From Streptococcus canis (GTDB lineage: Bacteria; Bacillota; Bacilli; Lactobacillales; Streptococcaceae): a stretch of DNA of 64,000 bases. The notes below the pieces were generated by a model. That model saw only the letters and a list, made by a program, of their open reading frames with translations. It was not told the origin of the DNA and searched no databases. Location: assembly GCF_900636575.1 (NCBI RefSeq), contig NZ_LR134293.1:865001-929000 (forward strand). The letters run 5' to 3'. Below, piece after piece: positions 43,822 through 54,194 of the stretch; the stretch's first letter is position 1; each line of letters opens with the position of its first letter. The position numbers and the translations under genes are program-made.

Positions 43822-46178
43822 TGGCAACAGAACTTGGTCAAGCGTATGTGCAAATTATGCCATCCGCTCGTGGAATAAGTGGAGCAATCTCGAAGCAACT
43901 TGATCCCGAAGCAAGGTCGGCTGGTTTGAGCGCTGGTTCGCTCATTGGTGGTAATCTCGTTAAAATGATTGGTAGTGCCATTGCAGCTGCTGGAATCGGT
44001 AAGATGATTTCGTCTGCCTTGTCCGCTGGTGCTGACTTACAGCAATCTTTTGGTGGTATTGATACCTTGTATAAGGGCGCTGAGACTGCTGTCAAAGGGT
44101 TTGCTAAAGAGGCCTACAAAGCTGGTATATCAGCAAATACCTATGCGGAACAAGCGGTATCTATGGGTGCATCTCTTAAACAATCCCTTGGAGGTGATGC
44201 CGTTGCGGCTGCCAAGGCTGCTAACATGGCAATCATGGATATGGCCGACAACTCGGCTAAGATGGGTACTGATATCGCATCAATCCAAATGGCCTACCAG
44301 GGATTTGCTAAGCAAAACTACACCATGCTGGATAACCTCAAATTGGGATACGGTGGTACAAAAGAAGAGATGAAGCGTCTTTTATCAGACGCTGAAAAGT
44401 TACCTGCCGCTATGGGCAAGAAGTTTGATTTGAGTAATTATGCTGATGTGGTTGAGGCTATACACTTGGTACAAGATAACATGGGTATCGCTGGAGTAGC
44501 TGCGGAAGAAGCAAAAACTACCTTTTCAGGCTCATTAGCTGCTATGAAGTCCTCTTTTACAAATGTACTGGCAGGTTTATCACTGGGAGATGATATAAGA
44601 CCGGCTTTACGAGGACTAGCTGAGACAACTTCTAATTTCTTATTTGGTAACTTTATTCCGATGGTGGCAAATATCTTTAAAGGATTACCATCGGCAATTG
44701 GTACTTTTATTGGAGCTGCAGCTCCTATTATCGCAAGCCAATTCCAAGGTCTAATGAGTAGCCTCGGGATTAGTATTGATTTAAGTCCTATTACTGCTAA
44801 ATTCGCACAGATTGGCCAAAATTTACAACATGTTTTTAACGGTTTAAAAACGGCTTTTAGTCAGTTGCCATCATTTTTTACAAGTGTTGGCAGTGCAATT
44901 GCACCAGTAATAGACACTATTGTCAGCGGATTAGCTAGATTAGATTTTAGTGGTTTTGAGGCTTTAATTTCAGCAATCTTACCAGCAATTCAAGCAGGAT
45001 TTCAAACATTCATGTCTATTGTAGGTCCAGCGATTAGTCAGCTTGTAAATAGCTTTGTTAATCTTTGGAATGCTTGCCAACCTCTAGTAACAATATTAAG
45101 CGGCGCATTGATGCCAGCTTTTCAAATTTTAGGAGCTTTTCTCGGCGGAGTCTTACAAGGAATCCTTGGTAGTATTAGCTTTGCATTTGATGCTTTAAAA
45201 GTTGTTATTGAGTTTTTAACACCTGTCATTGATTGGCTTGTTCAGGGATTTAATGCAATTGCCCCAGCATTACAAACCGTTGCCCAGTGGGTAGGTAATG
45301 TCATCGGTATATTTACTAGCTTAGGTGCATCTGGGCAAGGTTTAAGTAGCATGCTAAGCAGTGCTTGGGGGAACATCCAAACAGTAGTTTCGACAGCTAA
45401 AAATATGATAACTTTGGCGATTGATGGTATTAAATTGGTATTTAGCAATCTAGGGAATGCTGGAAATATTTTAAAAGGATTACTTTCGGCAGCGTGGTCA
45501 GCTATGCAAAATGCAGTAGTGATAGCTAAGGGTGTTATCAACGGTGCGATAAGCGCTATAAAAACAGCATTTAGCAGCTTTGGTAATCTTGTATCTAGCG
45601 TAAGTGGCACGATAAAAGCTGTTATCGGCAGTTTAAAAAATGTTTTTTATAGTTTAGCAAGCATTGACTTAGTTGGTGCAGGACGTGCTATCATGCAAGG
45701 TTTCCTAAACGGACTAAAATCGATGTGGGGGGCAATCACCGGCTTCGTTGGCGGTATTGCTGACTGGATTCGTAAGCACAAAGGGCCTATCTCATACGAT
45801 AGGGTTTTGCTAAAACCCGCAGGTAAAGTAATCATGCAAGGGTTTAACAATAGCTTGATGGATGGATTCAAGGAGGTTAAATCAAATGTCTCTGGCATGG
45901 CTGATGATCTTGCAGGCACCATGACAGGTAAAAGTCTATCCCTCGACATCGATGCTAAACCAAGCGTCACAGCTGATGACTTGCTATCAAGCAATATTAG
46001 TACTAAAACTACAGTCGGTTCTGCTACAAGTGACTTGTCATTATTCTTTGTTAAGGTCCTTGCTCTGTTGCAAGATATCCTTGATAAAAATACGGATGTC
46101 TATCTAGACAAAGAAAAAGTCAGCGCTATTTTATACGAAGAATTTGCCAAAATTATGGCTAGAGAGGGGATTGTATGA
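43821..46178 (+). CDS. Tape measure protein
   Basis: 785 residues. The N-terminal ELGQAYVQIMPSARGISGAI is common in streptococcal tape measures. Long helical and hydrophobic stretches follow (residues ~280-600, several membrane-like segments). It sets tail length and helps DNA delivery. Short for the class, suggesting a short tail. Overlaps the next gene (ATGA). Confidence 0.92.
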   Translation: MATELGQAYVQIMPSARGISGAISKQLDPEARSAGLSAGSLIGGNLVKMIGSAIAAAGIGKMISSALSAGADLQQSFGGIDTLYKGAETAVKGFAKEAYKAGISANTYAEQAVSMGASLKQSLGGDAVAAAKAANMAIMDMADNSAKMGTDIASIQMAYQGFAKQNYTMLDNLKLGYGGTKEEMKRLLSDAEKLPAAMGKKFDLSNYADVVEAIHLVQDNMGIAGVAAEEAKTTFSGSLAAMKSSFTNVLAGLSLGDDIRPALRGLAETTSNFLFGNFIPMVANIFKGLPSAIGTFIGAAAPIIASQFQGLMSSLGISIDLSPITAKFAQIGQNLQHVFNGLKTAFSQLPSFFTSVGSAIAPVIDTIVSGLARLDFSGFEALISAILPAIQAGFQTFMSIVGPAISQLVNSFVNLWNACQPLVTILSGALMPAFQILGAFLGGVLQGILGSISFAFDALKVVIEFLTPVIDWLVQGFNAIAPALQTVAQWVGNVIGIFTSLGASGQGLSSMLSSAWGNIQTVVSTAKNMITLAIDGIKLVFSNLGNAGNILKGLLSAAWSAMQNAVVIAKGVINGAISAIKTAFSSFGNLVSSVSGTIKAVIGSLKNVFYSLASIDLVGAGRAIMQGFLNGLKSMWGAITGFVGGIADWIRKHKGPISYDRVLLKPAGKVIMQGFNNSLMDGFKEVKSNVSGMADDLAGTMTGKSLSLDIDAKPSVTADDLLSSNISTKTTVGSATSDLSLFFVKVLALLQDILDKNTDVYLDKEKVSAILYEEFAKIMAREGIV

Positions 46179-46870
46179 TACCTAAAGTTATTATTGATGA
46201 TTTTGACACATCTTCAATCCCTAATTGTGTTTTGACCAGCTACGATGTGGGGGATATTCTATCCCCTAGTTTTGTCGAAAATGAAGCTTATGGCATGAAT
46301 GTAACTAGTAGGGAATTGGAGTCATATAATGAATCTAAACCAACCATGATGTGGCATTTGAGTACTTTTGATGATGCAGTTAATCTAGTTAATCATTTAG
46401 ACGGCCTTAGTAAAAAAATCGAATTTTGGCACATACCTAACTCTATTTATTACTATGATTGCTTATCTGTCAAAATCAATGCGGTAACCATGTCATCATG
46501 GCGCGTGACTCTCAAACTTGCTCTTTATCCATTTAGATACGCAAAAGGTGTCTCAGATGTAGTAATTGCAGGCAACGGAAACATTAACAATACAGGAAAT
46601 GTTTTCAGCGAACCTAAGATAGTTGTTGAGGGTACTGGTAAAGGAACGCTAACCATTGGCAAACAGGTCATGGAATTAAATTTGTCAGGTAAAGCAACGA
46701 TTGAGTGCAAACATGGCCAACAATGCGTCTATGATGCTGAAGGTAATGTGAAAAACTCAATCCGAATAAGAGGAAGTTTTTTTGAAATACAACCTGGCAC
46801 ACAAGGTATTGCCGTCAGTGGAGGCATTACCAGAACAATAATTAGTCCAAGGTGGAGGTATAAGGTTTGA
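46175..46870 (+). CDS. Distal tail protein
   Basis: 231 residues, Dit-like. N-terminal beta barrel (MIPKVIIDDFDTSSIPNC) and a C-terminal galectin-like half beginning at SEPKIVVEGTGKG. It connects tail tube and baseplate. Overlaps the tail-tip gene. Confidence 0.8.
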   Translation: MIPKVIIDDFDTSSIPNCVLTSYDVGDILSPSFVENEAYGMNVTSRELESYNESKPTMMWHLSTFDDAVNLVNHLDGLSKKIEFWHIPNSIYYYDCLSVKINAVTMSSWRVTLKLALYPFRYAKGVSDVVIAGNGNINNTGNVFSEPKIVVEGTGKGTLTIGKQVMELNLSGKATIECKHGQQCVYDAEGNVKNSIRIRGSFFEIQPGTQGIAVSGGITRTIISPRWRYKV

Positions 46871-48825
46871 TATCGATTAAAGATGATAATACACCTCTCG
46901 TAGCAGCCTTTGAAGATGAGATTACACAGGAGGCCAATGGTGAATACAAACTAAGTTTTAAATATCCTGCTAAACACGAGTATCGCCCTTTAATAAAAAA
47001 AGGAATAATCTTAGAAGCTGATGATCTGCATGGTCCTCAGCTTTTTAGGATTTTTGAAATTACTAAGCGGCATGGCTATATTAACGTTTATGCTAATCAG
47101 ATCGCTGATGACTTAAATGGCTATGCAATTGACACTATTAGTGTTGATAGAGTGCAAGGTATGAAAGTTATGTCAGAGCTGGCGGGTAGTATCAAGCGTA
47201 AGCATCCTTTTAGCTTTTTTAGTGATATTGACGGCTGTCACACATTTAATCAATCAGACGTATCTGTTATGGACGCTTTAGCTAATGGCAAGCACTCAAT
47301 CATGGGCCAGTGGGGTGGTGAACTTGTACGAGATAAGTATCAAGTTAACTTGCTTAAAAAAGCCGGCAAAGATACTGAGACTTTGTTTATGTACAAGAAA
47401 AACCTCAAATCCTATGAGGAGACAGATACCATAAAAGGTCTCATCTCGATACTGCATCTTGTAGCAGAAGTTGAGGAGCAGCAGGAAGAGGAACCTAGAG
47501 AAGTTTCTGATGCGGACGTTGGTCGCAATGAAGTTAGCAAAAAGAAAACGATTAGAGTAACTGTTGAGAGCAAGCTCAAAGACACTCATCCGATAATTGT
47601 TGAAAAGACTATCAAGGTGCAGGATCAAGATGTCAAATCAGAAGAGGACTTGCTTGCATATGGTAAGAAATACTTTGAAAAAACTCTTTGCGATATACCA
47701 GGTAATAGTTTAAAAATTGATGTTACTAATAACTACGAGGGCACTGTTAGGCTATTTGATACAGCAATTGTCTTCCACGAGGTCTATGACCGAGACTTGC
47801 GGATGCAAATTACTGGATATAAATTTGCCCCGATGGCTGACAGGCTAAAATCTATCAGCTTCGGAGAGATTAAAACTAATTTAGCAAAACAAATTAGCAA
47901 TCAAATTGATAATAAGGTGGCTGAAGCAACTGCTCAACATGATGCAGTCTTTGAAGCAAAATTACAAAAGCAAATTGACAATGCTAATCGTGTCTTTGAT
48001 TCAAAAGAGACTCAAATCCGCCAAGAAATTGAAGACAGCATCAAAAAAGCTGAAGCTAATGCCGAGGTCAAAGTTGCCGAGGTTAATGCTAAGGTGCTGG
48101 AAGCTGAGAAGATAGCCAAGGAAGTTGATGAGCGACTAAAAGAGTTTTTAAACGATGCAGAAATCAAGCAAAAAGAATTTGAAGAAACTTTGCGAAACTT
48201 ATCACTCCCAGAGGAAGCCATCAAAAAAATCACAGATGCTATCAAGGTCGATGACATCCCGTCGATTAAACAAAGCTTTGATGACTTAAAAAACAAGGTC
48301 AGCGAGACGACCGAGACTGCACGGCTAAATGCTGAGATTATCGGGACAGACGGTAAGACACGCTACAACAAAAATTTATTGGTTGGCGATCCTAACCGTG
48401 TAAAAAAATATGATGAGGATTTTATCGAGGTTGAAGCCAATGACGGTGGCTTTAAACGTGGCGAGACTTACACGATTAGCTTTAGTCAAACGTGCGAACT
48501 ACTCAAAAAAGTGGCTATCACGCTTACTCAGACTAATAATAAAGGCATTAAATTAACGCTGAAACCAACCAAAGCCAAAATGGATGCGCAGACGTTCGAG
48601 GTCACTAAGGATAAACAGTCTATAGAGGTCTATCCTTTAAGCTACACGGCTGTTTTAACTGGCGATTGGTATAAATCTAAGCAAGTAGATTTAAATGCGT
48701 CAGAGGCGCAAGAATTAGCGCTTGAGATGTCTTATAAAGAGGTCGCAGATGCTAAAGGTGCAACTATTATCGGTAAGCAGTCTGATAAACCAAAAATTAT
48801 TTTAGATGGAAGGAGGGACAGATGA
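46867..48825 (+). CDS. Tail-tip / antireceptor protein (Tal-like)
   Basis: 652 residues from TTG 46867 overlapping the previous stop. N-terminal ~350 residues: prophage endopeptidase tail family (AFEDEITQEANGEYKLSF). Then a long coiled coil (residues ~345-490). The C-terminal ~150 residues (NKNLLVGDPNRVKKY..FKRGETYTISF) look like a carbohydrate-binding beta sandwich. It is the tail fibre base and receptor-binding part. Confidence 0.8.
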   Translation: MISIKDDNTPLVAAFEDEITQEANGEYKLSFKYPAKHEYRPLIKKGIILEADDLHGPQLFRIFEITKRHGYINVYANQIADDLNGYAIDTISVDRVQGMKVMSELAGSIKRKHPFSFFSDIDGCHTFNQSDVSVMDALANGKHSIMGQWGGELVRDKYQVNLLKKAGKDTETLFMYKKNLKSYEETDTIKGLISILHLVAEVEEQQEEEPREVSDADVGRNEVSKKKTIRVTVESKLKDTHPIIVEKTIKVQDQDVKSEEDLLAYGKKYFEKTLCDIPGNSLKIDVTNNYEGTVRLFDTAIVFHEVYDRDLRMQITGYKFAPMADRLKSISFGEIKTNLAKQISNQIDNKVAEATAQHDAVFEAKLQKQIDNANRVFDSKETQIRQEIEDSIKKAEANAEVKVAEVNAKVLEAEKIAKEVDERLKEFLNDAEIKQKEFEETLRNLSLPEEAIKKITDAIKVDDIPSIKQSFDDLKNKVSETTETARLNAEIIGTDGKTRYNKNLLVGDPNRVKKYDEDFIEVEANDGGFKRGETYTISFSQTCELLKKVAITLTQTNNKGIKLTLKPTKAKMDAQTFEVTKDKQSIEVYPLSYTAVLTGDWYKSKQVDLNASEAQELALEMSYKEVADAKGATIIGKQSDKPKIILDGRRDR

Positions 48826-50279
48826 CATCAGTTGAAACAATACCAATAAAAATCGTCTTTGACCGCAAAGATGCCTCAGAATGGCAGTCTACTAACCCTG
48901 TCATTGATGCAGGGGAGATGGTCGTAGAGCTAGACACTCATAAATTGAAGGTCGGTGATGGCAAATTGAACTACAACGACCTGCCTTACTACGAAGGTCC
49001 GCAAGGGGAATCGGTCACCAAAGTACAGCTATCCGAAAATGGAGACTTATCTGTATGGATTGGGGATAAAGAGACTAAGCTCGGCAACATCAAAGGTCAA
49101 AAAGGTGATAAAGGGACAAGTATTACCGACATCACAAAAGATGGTGAGACGCTCACTATCAAACTATCAGACGACACTCAAAAAACCTTTAATATCCCCA
49201 ATGGCCAAAAAGGGGATAGAGGTAAGAGTGTAGAGAGCGCCAGAGTTGATGAGTCAGGTCACTTAAGGCTAAAAATCGAGGAAGAGCAAGAAAAAGACCT
49301 TGGTAATGTTAAAGGGGATAAAGGTGATAGTATCACTATCACAGACCAACAGCGTGTCTCTGAGGGCGTACAGCTTACGTTTAGTGATGAAACTAAAGTA
49401 GTCATCCCAAAAGGTGAAAAAGGTGACACTGGTGATGCTAAAAACATTGACTTGTCAGTTTATGCTACAAAAGCAGAACTTAAAGAGATTGACGTAAGCA
49501 AACAGCTAACTGATTACCTACAAAAAACCGAAGCGGACAAGACCTATCTAAAAAAATCAGACAAGGTTGAGTTGCCAAGAGACTTAGTTAAAACCGGTGA
49601 TATTGCAGATGTTGTCCGTAAGCCAGATTTAACAGCTTACGCAACAAAAGACGAGCTTAAAAAGATATCGGTTGGTCAAGCTATACCTGTTTTTACCACT
49701 AGCTACCAGTACGACAGTGGCTACCTCAAGTACTATAGTGACAGCTATCGAGCCACTTGGTCAGTCAATGAGGATGCAAGCAAGTTGCTGGCTGGTGATA
49801 TTGTGGCGCTCGAAATAACCAATACGAGCGAGAGAGCCAAAAACTACCTTATCGTGTCTGTTGTGTCATCGTCGAGGTCAAGCATCACGTCAATCAGTCG
49901 AGAGCTATCTAAGGATAAGCCAGAAGGCACAACGTTTTTGACTCAAAAAGACGCAGATAAAATCTATGCTACTAAACAACATAAGCACGAGATTAACGAT
50001 GTCAACGGCTTACAGAGTGCTTTAAGTCATAAAGCCAATGCTCAACATAGTCATAGCGAGTACTTAGAGCAATCAACAGCTGACAGTCTTTATCTTGCTA
50101 AACACGAGATTGAGGGATATTTGTCTAGCTACGTCAGACAAGGCGAGCTACAGCATCAGCTTAATAATATCGGCAAAATCAAAGACGAGGTGACAGGACA
50201 GTATCTGTCTGTTCGTGTGGTCGATAACGGTCAAGTACCAAGAGACACAAGTGGCATGATTGTTTTTGAGAGGGCTTAG
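48822..50279 (+). CDS. Tail fibre with collagen-like triplets (HylP position, no hyaluronidase domain)
   Basis: 485 residues. The N-terminal BppU-like domain (VETIPIKIVFDRKDASEWQS) is shared with streptococcal phage fibres. Four short Gly-X-Y blocks follow: GPQGES, GQKGDKG, GQKGDRG, GEKGDTGDA. Then come DYLQK..YLKKSD and YATKDELKK repeats of trimeric fibres, and a C-terminal part with KHEINDVNGLQSAL. It sits where GAS phages usually carry the HylP hyaluronidase, but I do not see that enzyme's catalytic beta-helix sequence. Confidence 0.7.
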   Translation: MTSVETIPIKIVFDRKDASEWQSTNPVIDAGEMVVELDTHKLKVGDGKLNYNDLPYYEGPQGESVTKVQLSENGDLSVWIGDKETKLGNIKGQKGDKGTSITDITKDGETLTIKLSDDTQKTFNIPNGQKGDRGKSVESARVDESGHLRLKIEEEQEKDLGNVKGDKGDSITITDQQRVSEGVQLTFSDETKVVIPKGEKGDTGDAKNIDLSVYATKAELKEIDVSKQLTDYLQKTEADKTYLKKSDKVELPRDLVKTGDIADVVRKPDLTAYATKDELKKISVGQAIPVFTTSYQYDSGYLKYYSDSYRATWSVNEDASKLLAGDIVALEITNTSERAKNYLIVSVVSSSRSSITSISRELSKDKPEGTTFLTQKDADKIYATKQHKHEINDVNGLQSALSHKANAQHSHSEYLEQSTADSLYLAKHEIEGYLSSYVRQGELQHQLNNIGKIKDEVTGQYLSVRVVDNGQVPRDTSGMIVFERA

Positions 50280-50281
50280 CG

Positions 50282-50875
50282 ATGGCAATACAAGAGATTA
50301 AAGATACTGCTTTTTATAAACTCGATGGTCGAACCATAGGCTACAGCTTGCTCCCAAAATCTAGCTTATCTCTTGGGCAATTTTATATTACAATCTCTGA
50401 TCGATATAATTTTGATGTAGGCAGAGATGTTGATATCTATAAAATTATATCCAGTACACAAGCTGATGTGTATAAAGCTAATAAGTATAACTATCAGTCT
50501 GTAGCAACATCTTCGCCGCCAGCCCCAAAAAACGACAGTTTATATCAGTCGATTACGATTGACGGTAAAGCAATTGGTCGCGTTATCTGCAATAACCGAA
50601 CGATTTGGCAAAGGCAAGCTCAAAATGCAAATAATAAGGGCTGGTCACAATTATGGCAAGGGACCTTATCTTTAGACGATGTCAAATTACTCGCTTACAA
50701 GACCTATAAGTTTAGATCTGGAGCAGAGGAAATGATTAAAAATGCCAACGAATTGATAGGTTTGTACGAGTCAATTAATGGTAATACTTTAATTGCCCGA
50801 TACGACCACAGTAACAACCAATTGCTCATCAGCGGATTTGGTCAAAATCTAGTCACGGTTTATGGTAAAAATTAG
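50282..50875 (+). CDS. Tail fibre accessory / receptor-binding protein
   Basis: 197 residues (MAIQEIKDTAFYKLDG). Beta-rich, with FRSGAEEMIKNANELIG and a DHSNNQLLISGFGQNLVTVYG tail. Probably a fibre tip or receptor-binding unit, judged by position between two fibre genes. No family recognised. Confidence 0.5.
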   Translation: MAIQEIKDTAFYKLDGRTIGYSLLPKSSLSLGQFYITISDRYNFDVGRDVDIYKIISSTQADVYKANKYNYQSVATSSPPAPKNDSLYQSITIDGKAIGRVICNNRTIWQRQAQNANNKGWSQLWQGTLSLDDVKLLAYKTYKFRSGAEEMIKNANELIGLYESINGNTLIARYDHSNNQLLISGFGQNLVTVYGKN

Positions 50876-50885
50876 GAGGTAACAA

Positions 50886-52811
50886 TTGAGCAGAGACCCA
50901 ACAATAACACTAGACGAGTCAAACCTTGTCATCGGTCAAGATGGACGTGTGCATTACACATTTACCGCAGATGACGATAACCAAAAAGTCAGATTAGCCA
51001 GCAACTGTCTAGGGACAGCGCACTTTAATCAGGTGATGATTGAGCGAGGGGATAAAGCCACTAGCTATGTTGCGCCTGTGGTAGTTGAGGGCAGTGGTGA
51101 GTCAACGGGTGTCTTTAAAAGCCTTGAGGAGATGCTTAGTGGCCTACAGTCTATTAATTTAGAGCTGACAGACACCAAAAACTCTAACCTTTGGTCAAAA
51201 ATCAAGCTGACGACAAACGGTATGTTACGCGAGTATCATCGTGATAACATCACAACGGAAATTATTGAAAAAGCTGATGGTATCGCTACACGTATTAACG
51301 ATGAGACTGACCAAAAACTTGCACTTATTAATGAGACAGTATCAGGCATCAGACGTGAGTATCAAGACGCTGATAGACAGCTATCGTCAAGCTATCAGGC
51401 AGGTATTAACGGCTTAAAAGCTCAACTAGCCAATGATAAAATCGGTTTGCAAGCTGAGATTAAGCTGGCAGCCCAAGGGCTATCACAAAAGTATGATGAC
51501 GAGCTGCGCAAGCTATCTGCTAAGATTACCACTACCTCATCAGGCACGACCGAGGCCTACGAGAGTAAATTAGACGGCTTACGTGCTGAGTTTACTCGTA
51601 GTAATCAAGGCATGCGGACAGAGCTCGAGTCGCAAATCAGCGGATTAAGAGCCGTGCAGCAATCCACAGCTAGCCAAATCTCACAAGAGATTAAAGACAG
51701 GACAGGAGCTGTCAGTCGTGTGCAACAGGACTTAGCTAGCTATCAGCGGCGATTGCAGTCCGCAGAGGATAATTACAGTAGCTTAACCCAGACAGTTACT
51801 GGTCTGCAGTCAACTGTTAGCGACCCTCGCAATGGACTTAAGTCACGACTCACCCAGTTAAGTGACCTAATCAGCACCAAGGTATCAAAAGGTGATGTTG
51901 AGACAACTATTGCTCAGAGTTACGACAAGATAGCTTTAGCAATCAGGGATAAACTCCCGGCAAGCAAGATGACTGGCAGTGAGATTATCTCGGCAATCAA
52001 TCTTGATAGGTCTGGGGTTAAAATCACTGGAAAAAATATCACTCTTGATGGCAACAGCTACATCAGCAATGCCGTCATTAAAGATGCTCATATTGCTAAC
52101 ATGGACGCTGGCAAGATTAATACCGGCTATCTCAGTGGTAATAGGATTGCGGCAGAAGCTATCACTGGTGAGAAAATTAAGATGGACTATGCCTTTTTTA
52201 ATAAACTCACTGCTAACGAGGGATACTTTAGGACATTGTTTGCCAAGGATATCTTTGCAACATCAGTTCAATCTGTTACGTTATCGGCAAGTAAAGTTAC
52301 CGGTGGTGTATTAGCTGCTACAAATGGGGCAAGTCAGTGGGACCTAAATAATGCCAATATGACCTTTAATAGAGATGCAACTATTAACTTTAATAGTAGT
52401 AATAACGCTTTAGTGCGGAAGGATGGCACTCACACTGCTTTTGTGCATTTTAGTAATGCTACACCAAAAAACTTTACAGGCTCAGCATTGTATGCGTCAA
52501 TCGGAATCACTTCATCAGGTGATGGTATTAATAGCGCATCATCTGGTCGCTTTTGTGGAGCAAGATTTTTTAGGCAAGCAAATAGCTATAATCACACGGC
52601 AAACGTTGACCAGGCTGAGGTTTACGGTGATAACATATTGCTAGTAGACGACTTTAGTATTAACCGTGGCTTTAAATTCAGGCCAGATAAAATGCCAGGC
52701 CTTTTGGATATGAATAATCTATTCGAGGCAGTTGTCGAATGCGGTCGGGCCTTGCGAGATATGGGAAGACCACAGGCAAACACAATCAGAAATCTCATAG
52801 GAGGATGGTAA
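50886..52811 (+). CDS. Gp58-like tail fibre protein
   Basis: 641 residues, start TTG 50886 after AGGAGGTAACAA. Residues ~1-65 resemble the end of a carbohydrate-binding beta sandwich (FNQVMIERGDKATSYVAP). A very long coiled coil with repeated short QxxL patterns runs to ~360. A beta-rich C-terminus follows (LDGNSYISNAVIKDAHIAN), ending in a helical FEAVVECGRAL. Gp58-like proteins follow HylP in GAS phages. Confidence 0.8.
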   Translation: MSRDPTITLDESNLVIGQDGRVHYTFTADDDNQKVRLASNCLGTAHFNQVMIERGDKATSYVAPVVVEGSGESTGVFKSLEEMLSGLQSINLELTDTKNSNLWSKIKLTTNGMLREYHRDNITTEIIEKADGIATRINDETDQKLALINETVSGIRREYQDADRQLSSSYQAGINGLKAQLANDKIGLQAEIKLAAQGLSQKYDDELRKLSAKITTTSSGTTEAYESKLDGLRAEFTRSNQGMRTELESQISGLRAVQQSTASQISQEIKDRTGAVSRVQQDLASYQRRLQSAEDNYSSLTQTVTGLQSTVSDPRNGLKSRLTQLSDLISTKVSKGDVETTIAQSYDKIALAIRDKLPASKMTGSEIISAINLDRSGVKITGKNITLDGNSYISNAVIKDAHIANMDAGKINTGYLSGNRIAAEAITGEKIKMDYAFFNKLTANEGYFRTLFAKDIFATSVQSVTLSASKVTGGVLAATNGASQWDLNNANMTFNRDATINFNSSNNALVRKDGTHTAFVHFSNATPKNFTGSALYASIGITSSGDGINSASSGRFCGARFFRQANSYNHTANVDQAEVYGDNILLVDDFSINRGFKFRPDKMPGLLDMNNLFEAVVECGRALRDMGRPQANTIRNLIGGW

Positions 52812-52816
52812 AAAAC

Positions 52817-53245
52817 ATGCAATTAACTATTAAAAACAAAGATTTAAACACGCTACATAATGTGCTTGATAAAATCAAAGTAACCAACATGCGTGCCAAT
52901 CGTGGACGTGCCAAGCTACTTGCAAAAGTAGAGGCTAAGCTAAGCGAGTATGCTAAAGATCAGGTTGATATTATTGACCAGTATGTCTCTAAAAATGATG
53001 ATGGCAAGTGGATTACAGATGACAAAGGCAATCCAAAAATCGATGACACGTCAAAACTAGCTGAGCTTAACGACTTTTTAGACGAGTTGGCAAGTGAGCC
53101 TATCATCATCAAAGGTGGTGAATATTCTAAGCGATTTATCGATTTTTTGGAATACTTGGCAGAATCGGAAGATGAGTTTACATCAGAAGAAATTGTCTTA
53201 ATTGACAACGTTTTAGAACAATTTGAAGAAAGTAAAGGAGAATAA
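52817..53245 (+). CDS. DUF1617 family phage protein
   Basis: 142 residues from ATG 52817 (MQLTIKNKDLNTLHN); AGGAGG at 52799-52804 stands 12 bases upstream, too close to the other ATG (52805). Helical, acidic. Part of the baseplate-lysis junction in streptococcal phages; role unknown. Confidence 0.8.
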   Translation: MQLTIKNKDLNTLHNVLDKIKVTNMRANRGRAKLLAKVEAKLSEYAKDQVDIIDQYVSKNDDGKWITDDKGNPKIDDTSKLAELNDFLDELASEPIIIKGGEYSKRFIDFLEYLAESEDEFTSEEIVLIDNVLEQFEESKGE

Positions 53246-53247
53246 CT

Positions 53248-53862
53248 ATGGCACGCAATTGGAAAGTAACAGGAAAATACCCACAATTTGACGGCACAGG
53301 AGCAGTCGCAAGCACTCACGTTATTATTACAGCAGAGGATGGCTCAGTCATCTCTCAACCAATCAAGCAGGACTTAACCTCAACTAATGACACAGAGATC
53401 ATCAAAGCTGCCTTGGAAGAGTTTAAAAAATCCGAATATGTCGAAATCGCTATGGGCGAAGCCGTCCAAAAGGTTGATGATTTGGAAAAACTGTCACAGG
53501 AAACTGCCAAGACTGCCAAGACTGCTCAAACAGCCGCTGGACTAGCTAAAGTGTCCGCAGAGCGTACACAGCGGATGATTAACTTGCAAACTATCCACGT
53601 ATTGACTACTAGCGATAAAGTAGAGCCTGATATTTACAAAGGCATGCTTGAGCTTATTGAGCCTGTCAAAAAAGGTGAGTACAAAGCTTATGATGTCTTT
53701 ACAGTTGTAGACGAGTTGCATGAGGAGCAGGCAGGTGAAGGTAATCTTGTCTTTGTGCACGTTAACGAGCCATTTGAGTATGACAAACAAACGCTGGAAG
53801 AGCTAGAGGAAGAGGAAAAAGTCACAGTTATCAAATATGCAGATTTGGTTAAGCAGGATTAG
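53248..53862 (+). CDS. DUF1366 family phage protein
   Basis: 204 residues (MARNWKVTGKYPQFDG). AAAGGAGAATAACT precedes. Two beta-rich parts linked by a coiled coil (QTAAGLAKVSAERTQRM). It pairs with DUF1617 in most GAS phages; unknown role. Confidence 0.8.
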   Translation: MARNWKVTGKYPQFDGTGAVASTHVIITAEDGSVISQPIKQDLTSTNDTEIIKAALEEFKKSEYVEIAMGEAVQKVDDLEKLSQETAKTAKTAQTAAGLAKVSAERTQRMINLQTIHVLTTSDKVEPDIYKGMLELIEPVKKGEYKAYDVFTVVDELHEEQAGEGNLVFVHVNEPFEYDKQTLEELEEEEKVTVIKYADLVKQD

Positions 53863-53872
53863 AGGTGGTTAG

Positions 53873-54193
53873 ATGCACGAAATCTTAATACAAATCAAAG
53901 AGTTAGCGGGGGCAGTAAGTGCCCTTGCCCTCATTGGTGGTGCTATGATTTGGATTTACAAAAAGCTTGTTATTGAGCCAGATAGCAGACTAGCAGAAAG
54001 ATTGCAGGTGGAAAATAATAAGTTGCTGACGGACACGGTAAATCCTCTGACTGATGCCATCAAAGATCTAAATTATAATCTCAACACTGCCACAAAAGAG
54101 AGAGCGGAGATGCGTAAGGACATTGAAGTGCATGAAGGAAGACTAGATGCTCACGACATCCGACTAACTGTTTTAGAGACAAAGGAGAAATAA
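53873..54193 (+). CDS. Membrane-anchored coiled-coil protein of the lysis module
   Basis: 106 residues. One N-terminal membrane helix (LAGAVSALALIGGAMIWIY), then a long helix with heptads (RLAERLQVENNKLL..). XhlA-like hemolysin/holin accessory topology. It precedes holin and lysin. Confidence 0.75.
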   Translation: MHEILIQIKELAGAVSALALIGGAMIWIYKKLVIEPDSRLAERLQVENNKLLTDTVNPLTDAIKDLNYNLNTATKERAEMRKDIEVHEGRLDAHDIRLTVLETKEK

Positions 54194-54194
54194 A

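Noticed and set aside
48822..50279. Calling this gene hylP hyaluronidase
   Set aside because: Only the N-terminal fibre domain and position fit; the catalytic part is not recognisable.
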